A stretch of 6,613 nt of DNA from Tidjanibacter sp. (GTDB lineage Bacteria; Bacteroidota; Bacteroidia; Bacteroidales; Rikenellaceae), in NCBI GenBank assembly GCA_017379955.1, contig JAFNVE010000043.1, positions 1 through 6,613 on the forward strand, in the 5' to 3' direction. The notes under the pieces were generated by a model. The model worked only from the letters and a program-made list of their open reading frames with translations, had not been told where the DNA came from and did not search any database. The translations under genes and the position numbers were made by a program. Numbering within the stretch: the first letter of the stretch is position 1; the number at the start of each line of letters is the position of its first letter. This document shows, piece after piece, positions 1-4,405 of the stretch.

Positions 1-6
1 AATTAT

Positions 7-168
7 AGGAGTTTAGTGAGTTTAAGGAGTTTAAGAATTGCTCCTGCTCTTTCATTTCCTATTACTCCTATTATTCCTATTGGCCCTAAATTCTCTAAGT
101 TCCCTACACTCCTTAACCTCTCTAATTTCTTATTACTCCCATAATTCCCAAATTTCCCATCACTCCCA
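7..168. repeat. Inverted array of degenerate 9-bp repeats
   Basis: The left arm (7-33) is three 9-bp units, AGGAGTTTA, GTGAGTTTA and AGGAGTTTA. The right arm (52-168) is about thirteen units in the opposite orientation, such as ATTACTCCT, ATTATTCCT, AAGTTCCCT and TTACTCCCA. The period is exactly 9 apart from one apparent 8-nt step near 124-131. The consensus is roughly four A/T-rich bases followed by YTCCY. Positions 1-40 contain no C, while 47-177 contain only three G, so strand composition flips at about 41-46. Bases 7-32 are complementary to 106-131 at 20 of 26 positions, so the arms could pair. No transposase or gene lies here. The function is unknown; a dispersed intergenic repeat of this lineage is the simplest explanation. 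Confidence 0.8.
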
Positions 169-173
169 CAAAC

Positions 174-210
174 AACAGCCGAGATTAGTTCGACACTAAT
201 CTCGGCTGTT
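174..210 (-). terminator. Perfect 16-bp stem hairpin, probable guaD terminator
   Basis: Bases 174-189 and 195-210 are exact reverse complements around a 5-nt loop (TCGAC). The stem centre is GC-containing (CAGCCGAG). It lies 34 nt past the stop codon of the minus-strand deaminase, where an intrinsic terminator is expected. The T-rich tail on the minus strand is interrupted (GTTGTTTGTGGG), so it is not textbook. On the plus strand the stem is followed by TTTATCAATTTT, so it may work in both directions. Confidence 0.7.
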
Positions 211-214
211 TATC

Positions 215-239
215 AATTTTGAATTTTGAATTTTGAATT
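215..239. repeat. Short AATTTTG tandem repeat
   Basis: Three exact 7-bp units AATTTTG (215-221, 222-228, 229-235) are followed by a partial AATT, between the guaD stop codon and the terminator hairpin. The tract is AT-rich and would lie in the 3' untranslated region of the guaD mRNA. I assign no function. Confidence 0.85.
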
Positions 240-243
240 CTCT

Positions 244-750
244 CTAATACCTCACCTTATCCTCTTTCTCTTCCCATTTGCGGAAGGCGGCGAGGGCCTC
301 TTCGCGCATAAAGTGTTGGCATCTGATAGACCTCTCTTCGTAGTCGAGGTCGAGTTGGTCGTAGATAAAGGAGTCGTCAAAAGAGATATCCTTGGCGTCG
401 GCCTTAGTATTGCCGTAGCAGATACGCTCCACGCCAGCCCAATAGAGGGCACTGAGGCACATAGGGCAAGGCTCGCACGAGCTATACACTGTGCATCCGT
501 CGAGCTTGAAGGTGCCGAGTGCAGAGCAGGCAGCGCGGATAGCAGATACCTCGGCGTGTGCCGTAGGATCGTTGTTGGGAGTCACTCGGTTGGCACCTGT
601 AGCAATCACCTCGCCATCTCTCACCACAACTGCACCAAAGGGGCCTCCGCCCGTATCGATATTTGCCACCGATAGGTCGATAGCCATCTGCATAAATTTG
701 CGGTCTTCTGCCGAGAAGTCGTTGGTTTCGGCTAAAATCTTTTTGCCCAT
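244..750 (-). CDS. guaD: Guanine deaminase (cytidine deaminase-like fold)
   Basis: This 168-residue cytosolic enzyme should hydrolyse guanine to xanthine and ammonia in purine salvage or catabolism. The zinc site of the cytidine deaminase superfamily is intact: H65 and catalytic E67 in the HAE motif, and C95 and C98 in CEPCPMC. NDPTAHAEV (60-68), FDDSFIY (124-130) and a C-terminal tyrosine (Y168) resemble Bacillus subtilis GuaD, where an aspartate of the FDDSF segment and the last tyrosine help bind guanine. These features favour GuaD over the tRNA adenosine deaminase TadA. The protein is slightly longer than the roughly 156-residue B. subtilis enzyme, mainly through an N-terminal extension. 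The start at 750 is about 35 nt downstream of a consensus -7 element. No other purine gene is adjacent, so this looks like a stand-alone salvage gene. Substrate is inferred from motifs. Confidence 0.88.
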   Translation of the reverse strand: MGKKILAETNDFSAEDRKFMQMAIDLSVANIDTGGGPFGAVVVRDGEVIATGANRVTPNNDPTAHAEVSAIRAACSALGTFKLDGCTVYSSCEPCPMCLSALYWAGVERICYGNTKADAKDISFDDSFIYDQLDLDYEERSIRCQHFMREEALAAFRKWEEKEDKVRY

Positions 751-788
751 TTGTATATAATATTAAGGTAAGCCTTTTTTACTCCCAA

Positions 789-796
789 CAAATATA
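789..796 (-). promoter_or_regulatory. Bacteroidetes-type -7 promoter element for guaD
   Basis: On the minus strand this reads TATATTTG, a full match to TAnnTTTG. It is 38 nt before the guaD start, implying a leader of about 30-35 nt. No TTTG is visible 19-21 bp further upstream, so only half of the consensus is present. It lies in the 77-nt gap after the lipoprotein gene and suggests guaD can be transcribed independently. Confidence 0.55.
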
Positions 797-827
797 CAAA
801 AATATCGCCTAAATCTCTACTTATAGA

Positions 828-1655
828 TTAGAAAGTTGCGTCGAACATCACGGGGTAGTGGTCGGAGATGTAGGGTGCGCCATAATCCTTGTCGCGCAGC
901 ACACTAAACTGCTGTGCCTCTGCGCCACGGAAGAAGATATGGTCGAGGCGGGTGTCTGCTGTTCCCCAGCCGTTAAATGTGGTGCGGGAGTCGGTTATGG
1001 GAGCAACCTCGCGTGCATCCATCATATCGGCTTTGAGCGGCTCGAAGATAGGGTCTGTGGTGTCAGTGTTGAAGTCGGCGGTAACAAAGGCCGGCATGCC
1101 CTCGGGTACAATCTCGTGGGCACGCTCTACAATCAGTGCAAGTCCCTCGCGCTGAGCCTCTTTGCCGATATGGTCGAGGTGGGTGTTGAGGTAGGCGAAC
1201 TCCTTGCCCGAGGAGCGCATACGCAATTTTGTCCAAGTGCAGGTGCGCTTGTAGGCTGCATCCCAGCCTATCGAGGGGGTGTCGGGTGTCTCGGAGAGCC
1301 AGAAGGTGCCGCCATCGAGCAACTCCACCTCGTCGCGGAGGTAGAAAATTGCCATGTGTTCGCCGCTCTTGTCGCCATCCTCACGGCCAACGCCGATATA
1401 GTCATATTGTGGGAGGTTGGCGATGAGAAATGCCATCTGTTCCGGTGTTGCCTCCTGCAAGCCGAAGAGGGTGGGGTGCTCCTCTGCAATCATATTGAGG
1501 GTGGCCTCTCGGCGATATTGCCAACTATTCTCCCCATCGTTGACACCACTAAGGCGGATGTTATATGATATGATGCGGATACTCTCCTTCTCTGCCGAGC
1601 AGCCCAGAAGTGTCAGGGAGAGTGCTGTAAATAAGAGAATAAATAGTCGTTTCAT
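828..1655 (-). CDS. Lipoprotein of the endonuclease/exonuclease/phosphatase family
   Basis: This 275-residue protein is a probable metal-dependent phosphoesterase. The N-terminus is a lipoprotein signal: a basic start (MKR), a hydrophobic stretch and the lipobox LLGC with C19 as the lipid-bearing residue, so the mature protein sits on an envelope membrane. The EEP fold spans about 26-275. Catalytic and metal motifs appear in order: SYNIR (N32), GLQEA (E68), NTHLDH (H159), ADFNT (D194, N196), RLDH (D238) and SDHYP (D265, H266). All expected active-site residues seem present, so it should be active. Superfamily substrates include nucleic acids, phosphoinositides and sphingomyelin, and sequence alone does not choose among them. 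An export signal makes cytosolic DNA repair unlikely; extracellular or periplasmic nucleotide or phospholipid breakdown is more plausible. It lies 77 nt upstream of guaD on the same strand, but a promoter between them makes an obligate operon doubtful. Confidence 0.9.
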   Translation of the reverse strand: MKRLFILLFTALSLTLLGCSAEKESIRIISYNIRLSGVNDGENSWQYRREATLNMIAEEHPTLFGLQEATPEQMAFLIANLPQYDYIGVGREDGDKSGEHMAIFYLRDEVELLDGGTFWLSETPDTPSIGWDAAYKRTCTWTKLRMRSSGKEFAYLNTHLDHIGKEAQREGLALIVERAHEIVPEGMPAFVTADFNTDTTDPIFEPLKADMMDAREVAPITDSRTTFNGWGTADTRLDHIFFRGAEAQQFSVLRDKDYGAPYISDHYPVMFDATF

Positions 1656-1696
1656 AGTTTAATGTTGTTAGGTGTTGTTTTTGAAATTCTGTAATG

Positions 1697-1704
1697 CAAA
1701 GATA
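1697..1704 (-). promoter_or_regulatory. -7 promoter element for the EEP lipoprotein gene
   Basis: The minus strand reads TATCTTTG, a full match to TAnnTTTG, 42 nt before the lipoprotein start. The expected -33 region (about 1724-1728) has no TTTG, so the upstream half is weak. The element is back to back with the promoter of the divergent VWA gene. Confidence 0.6.
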
Positions 1705-1710
1705 CTCCTT

Positions 1711-1742
1711 TTTGTTAATTATTTATAATATCTCTATCTTTG
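1711..1742 (+). promoter_or_regulatory. Complete Bacteroidetes promoter for the VWA gene
   Basis: TTTG at 1711-1714 serves as the -33 element, followed by a 20-bp AT-rich spacer and the -7 element TATCTTTG at 1735-1742. Both elements and the spacing fit the Bacteroidetes primary sigma consensus. Transcription should begin near 1746-1750, giving a leader of about 20-25 nt before the ATG at 1771. Confidence 0.75.
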
Positions 1743-1770
1743 TCTTATACAAACCACCCTCAATCCAGAG

Positions 1771-2634
1771 ATGTACAATCAGCGAATTACTACTGCTAAA
1801 CGCGGTGCAATCGTTATAATGATAGACCTATCAGCATCAATGAAAGCCGAGGTGCACTATTATGGCGACAACACCACCAAGGCCGATATGGCAACTATTG
1901 CTGTCAATCAGTTGATTGATGAGTTGTTGCTGCGCTGTCGTCGTTTCGATGTTTGGCAAGACTATTTTGACCTGTGCATAGTTGGCTATTCGGGGAGTGG
2001 TGTTGTGTCATTGCTCTCCTCCGAGGTGGAGTTTGTCCCTATCACCTCACTCCTGAGTCGTCGGCGAACAACAGAGGTGGTGCTAAGACATATCCCGACA
2101 AGAGAGGGTGTTGTGGTGACTCCCGCTACATATAGTAGGTGGATTAATCCCACTTTCGAGGGTAAAACTCCTATGAACGACGCCTTCCGCACGGTGACCA
2201 ATTTGGTGCGTGGCTGGTGTCGCAGGCGTGCCAATGTGGATAGTTTTCCGCCACTTGTCTTTAATATAACCGACGGCCAATTTACTGATGCCTCCACAGA
2301 GGAGATGCTCCGTTCGGCTGAGCGGCTCACCTCGACAGGTACGACAGATGGCAACACCCTGCTGATGAATATCTACTATGCCACACCTAACGAGATAAGG
2401 CGTGAGCGTGGATTCTTCCTCCACCCTGCCAATATGCCACTTCCCGAGGCGCGTGGGTTGGAGGAGTTGAACCATATGGCAAGTGAGATTCCCGAGGTGC
2501 TGCATCGTAAGCTCGAAAACTACATTGAGCCTCACCACCGCCCGCCATTTAAGGCTCTTTGCTATAACTCATCGCCCGAAGAGTTGGTTAATTTTCTCTC
2601 GATAGGGACTACATCCATAGTTTTCGGCAGATAA
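1771..2634 (+). CDS. Cytosolic von Willebrand factor A domain protein
   Basis: This 287-residue protein has no signal peptide or membrane span. Its metal-ion-dependent adhesion site (MIDAS) is complete: D19-x-S21-x-S23 in MIDLSASM, T133 in GKTPMNDAF and D168 in NITDGQFTD. The VWA fold therefore covers roughly 12-210, and a tail to 287 contains YNSSPEELVNFLSIGT. Bacterial VWA proteins of this general kind bind protein partners through the metal and are often encoded with PP2C phosphatases, kinases or MoxR-type ATPases; none is visible here. The gene has its own promoter and starts at the first ATG after it. The next gene is 84 nt downstream and seems to have its own promoter, so this may be monocistronic. 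Codon use is mixed, with AGA, AGG, CGA and CGG arginine codons, unlike the following gene. The fold is confident, but the cellular role is unknown. Confidence 0.85.
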   Translation: MYNQRITTAKRGAIVIMIDLSASMKAEVHYYGDNTTKADMATIAVNQLIDELLLRCRRFDVWQDYFDLCIVGYSGSGVVSLLSSEVEFVPITSLLSRRRTTEVVLRHIPTREGVVVTPATYSRWINPTFEGKTPMNDAFRTVTNLVRGWCRRRANVDSFPPLVFNITDGQFTDASTEEMLRSAERLTSTGTTDGNTLLMNIYYATPNEIRRERGFFLHPANMPLPEARGLEELNHMASEIPEVLHRKLENYIEPHHRPPFKALCYNSSPEELVNFLSIGTTSIVFGR

Positions 2635-2670
2635 ATAGTGGGAAGAGTAAGATGATATTATAGAAAATAG

Positions 2671-2678
2671 TATATTTG
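2671..2678 (+). promoter_or_regulatory. -7 promoter element for the hydrolase lipoprotein gene
   Basis: TATATTTG matches TAnnTTTG exactly and ends 40 nt before the ATG at 2719. The leader would be about 35 nt and A/C-rich. No TTTG is found 19-21 bp upstream. I saw no convincing terminator between the VWA stop and this element, so some read-through from the VWA gene is possible. Confidence 0.55.
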
Positions 2679-2718
2679 TCCGCAGAAACAGATTCAATAA
2701 CTATAAACTCAAACAACA

Positions 2719-3996
2719 ATGAAAAAGACAATTCTTTTGTGTGCCGCTGCATTTACTATGGCATCGTGCAACTCCGAGAAGGAGGCTGCAATCGTTGAGA
2801 ACGTAGTTGCTTTCACCGAGGTTGGTGATACCGCAATGCGTGTTAACGCTATCGAGATTACCGTTAGTAATCCCAAGTCGCTCAAAGGCCTGACTGCTGA
2901 GGATTTCGACCTCATCAACAACGCTCCCGACGGCTATGTAAACCCCGAGACCGGTGGTGCTATCGAGGTGTTTGCCGAGGACGGTATCGTTGTTACCCGC
3001 AAGAAGAACGTTCTTCGCATCGAGGCTACTCCTTTCAGTATCAACGGTGCTCGTGGTCAGGGCTGGCGTAACAACCCCTGGGAGCTTATCTGCGCTGCTG
3101 ATAGCAACCTCAATGTGTCGCTTGCAAATGTTAACGACCGTCGTATTGACGTGCTCGACGACTGTATCAAGGGTGAGTTTACCTATGCAGGTCTGACTCG
3201 TGAGTATATCCTCCACTTGCCTAAGGATGAGAAGGGTAATGTTATCGAGAATGCACCTCTGCTCGTATGGCAGATTGGTGGTGGTGAGTACAACCGTGAC
3301 CTTATGACCGCTGCTACTGCAAACCGTTGCATCGTGTCGCTTCCCGACGAGGGTGTGCCTTGCGCAACTCTGATGTTTGCTATCGCTAACCCCAACTACT
3401 CGTACAGCGCATCGTTGGATCCCGAGCGTATCAAACTCGTTGACCGCAACAATGCACTTCAGATGGCATTTATCGACCAGCTGATTGCTGAGGGTAAGGT
3501 TGATGGCAGCAAACTCTTCTGTGCTGGTGCATCGAGTGGTGGTGGTTGCACCATGCGCTTTATGATGCAGTTCCCCGACCGCTTCAAGGCTGCTATCCCC
3601 TGCTGCGCTATGGACCCCATCGTTCCTATCCACCAGGTGAAGGAGAAGTATGACGGTCAGTTCACCGACGACCTCGTTGCTGCTTTCCAGGACAAGGTTT
3701 ACAAGTGGAACGGTACCGATATGGTGTTGAGCGATATCGACACTGAGGCTTTCGTAAATCTGCCTATGTTCTTCGTACACGCTGAGTCGGATACCACTTG
3801 CAAGGTTATCAGCTCGCACGCATACTACGGTGCTCGTGAGCGTCTGGGTGCAAAGAACGACAAGATTCAGATTTTCGACGACGCTTATATGCAGAAGTTC
3901 GGTATCTCGAAGATGATCAGCCACTTCTCGTGGGTACCCCTGCTCAACGACTACTCGGAGGGTACTGCAATGGATTGGTTGGTTAAGCAGATGTAA
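2719..3996 (+). CDS. Alpha/beta-hydrolase (esterase-like) lipoprotein
   Basis: This 425-residue envelope lipoprotein begins with a signal peptide ending in MASC, lipidated at C17. Residues about 25-155 look like an N-terminal beta-rich domain, possibly Ig-like as in EstA-type esterases; residues about 160-425 form the alpha/beta-hydrolase. The nucleophile elbow is GASSG (270-274) with S272. The likely acid is D358 in HAESDTT and the likely histidine is H402 in SHFSWVPLLND. The triad order and spacing fit PHB-depolymerase or carbohydrate-esterase-like lipoproteins. The usual HG oxyanion motif is replaced by WQIGGGE (184-190). The substrate is unknown; an ester on dietary or host glycans, or a peptide, is possible. 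Codon use is strikingly biased: every arginine codon I checked is CGT or CGC, and TTA, CTA and TCA are avoided, suggesting high expression. It has its own -7 element and a strong terminator, so it is probably monocistronic. Confidence 0.82.
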   Translation: MKKTILLCAAAFTMASCNSEKEAAIVENVVAFTEVGDTAMRVNAIEITVSNPKSLKGLTAEDFDLINNAPDGYVNPETGGAIEVFAEDGIVVTRKKNVLRIEATPFSINGARGQGWRNNPWELICAADSNLNVSLANVNDRRIDVLDDCIKGEFTYAGLTREYILHLPKDEKGNVIENAPLLVWQIGGGEYNRDLMTAATANRCIVSLPDEGVPCATLMFAIANPNYSYSASLDPERIKLVDRNNALQMAFIDQLIAEGKVDGSKLFCAGASSGGGCTMRFMMQFPDRFKAAIPCCAMDPIVPIHQVKEKYDGQFTDDLVAAFQDKVYKWNGTDMVLSDIDTEAFVNLPMFFVHAESDTTCKVISSHAYYGARERLGAKNDKIQIFDDAYMQKFGISKMISHFSWVPLLNDYSEGTAMDWLVKQM

Positions 3997-4037
3997 TTCT
4001 TGCTCGGGCAATAAATCAGATAAATCCATAAATGGTA

Positions 4038-4053
4038 TAGGCTGCAAAGCCTA
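4038..4053 (+). other. Small hairpin with a GCAA tetraloop
   Basis: TAGGCT (4038-4043) and AGCCTA (4048-4053) form a 6-bp stem closed by GCAA, a stable GNRA-class tetraloop. It lies 8 nt before the terminator stem, in the 3' untranslated region of the hydrolase mRNA. It could protect the transcript's 3' end, but this is speculative. Confidence 0.45.
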
Positions 4054-4061
4054 ATGAATAA

Positions 4062-4105
4062 AAAATCCCGCTACCTTTTTCCAAGGTGGCGGGGTTTTGT
4101 TGTTT
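4062..4105 (+). terminator. Strong intrinsic terminator after the hydrolase gene
   Basis: The stem 4062-4077 pairs with 4083-4098 (16 pairs, two of them G-U) around the loop TTTCC. The stem has a GC core (CCCGC with GCGGG) and is followed by TTTTGTTGTTT, a good U-tract. The A-rich 5' flank could support some termination from the opposite strand. It separates the hydrolase gene from the cyd operon. Confidence 0.9.
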
Positions 4106-4111
4106 GGGGAT

Positions 4112-4143
4112 TTTGTTTGTTAGGAAAAAATACTCTATCTTTA
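4112..4143 (+). promoter_or_regulatory. Promoter of the DUF4492-cydA-cydB operon
   Basis: TTTG at 4112-4115, a 20-bp spacer and TATCTTTA at 4136-4143 match the Bacteroidetes -33/-7 consensus except for the last base of the -7 box. Transcription should start around 4146-4150. The -7 box overlaps a 6-bp inverted repeat, CTCTAT (4133-4138) and ATAGAG (4143-4148), which may be a regulator site or chance. Confidence 0.7.
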
Positions 4144-4152
4144 TAGAGCAAA

Positions 4153-4371
4153 ATGTGGCGGAGTATGAAGCGAAGGATAATTGCAGTCTATAATTTCTAT
4201 GTTGACGGCTTCAAGAATATGACTTGGGGCAGGCAACTCTGGTGGCTTATTCTGCTCAAAGCCGTTTTCCTCTTTTTAGTGCTGAGGCTCTTCTTCTTCA
4301 AGCCCATACTTGCGGGCAAGAGCGAGGAGCAGAAGATAGAACACGTCAGCAACGAACTAATCAATCGTTAA
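4153..4371 (+). CDS. DUF4492-type small membrane protein upstream of cydA
   Basis: This protein of up to 72 residues has a basic, aromatic N-terminal segment with YNFYVDGFKNMTWG (13-26), one membrane span (about 29-49) and a short charged tail. I recognise the FYVDGFKNMTWG-to-LFFFKP pattern as DUF4492, a family found next to cytochrome bd genes in Bacteroidetes. The span contains K36 and R45, unusual for a simple anchor. It is the first gene after the operon promoter and ends 34 nt before cydA, so it is probably co-transcribed and may help oxidase assembly or act as an accessory subunit; no role is proven. The start is uncertain: ATG 4153 would leave only a few nucleotides of leader, whereas ATG 4165 (M5, 68 residues) gives a more normal leader and fits the family start, as I recall it. 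I report the longer form. Confidence 0.82.
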   Translation: MWRSMKRRIIAVYNFYVDGFKNMTWGRQLWWLILLKAVFLFLVLRLFFFKPILAGKSEEQKIEHVSNELINR

Positions 4372-4405
4372 AACCTATTTATATTAACTAATAATCTAAA
4401 AACTT

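Noticed and set aside
7..168. Possible CRISPR array
   Set aside because: The repeat unit is only 9 bp with no spacers and no cas genes nearby.
3..213. Minus-strand open frame through the 9-bp array, reading a Gly- and Leu-rich peptide ending in LKLLKLTKLL
   Set aside because: The frame stays open from about 210 to the stop at 3-5 because the repeat unit is three codons long. It contains no ATG, GTG or TTG start and no promoter is seen, so I do not call a gene.
226..675. Plus-strand frame opposite guaD
   Set aside because: The minus strand encodes complete zinc motifs of a deaminase; the plus-strand product has no recognisable features.
812..829. Imperfect AT-rich inverted repeat at the end of the EEP lipoprotein gene
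   Set aside because: The arms are short, AT-rich and mismatched, overlap the stop codon and have no U-tract, so it is not a credible terminator.
858..1568. Plus-strand frame of 236 codons opposite the EEP lipoprotein
   Set aside because: The minus-strand product has a signal peptide and a complete set of EEP motifs in order, so the plus frame is a shadow.
2701..4047. Antisense frame of about 448 codons opposite the hydrolase lipoprotein
   Set aside because: It is a shadow caused by avoidance of TTA, CTA and TCA in the sense gene. Its protein resembles no family I know, and the sense product has a lipobox and catalytic motifs.
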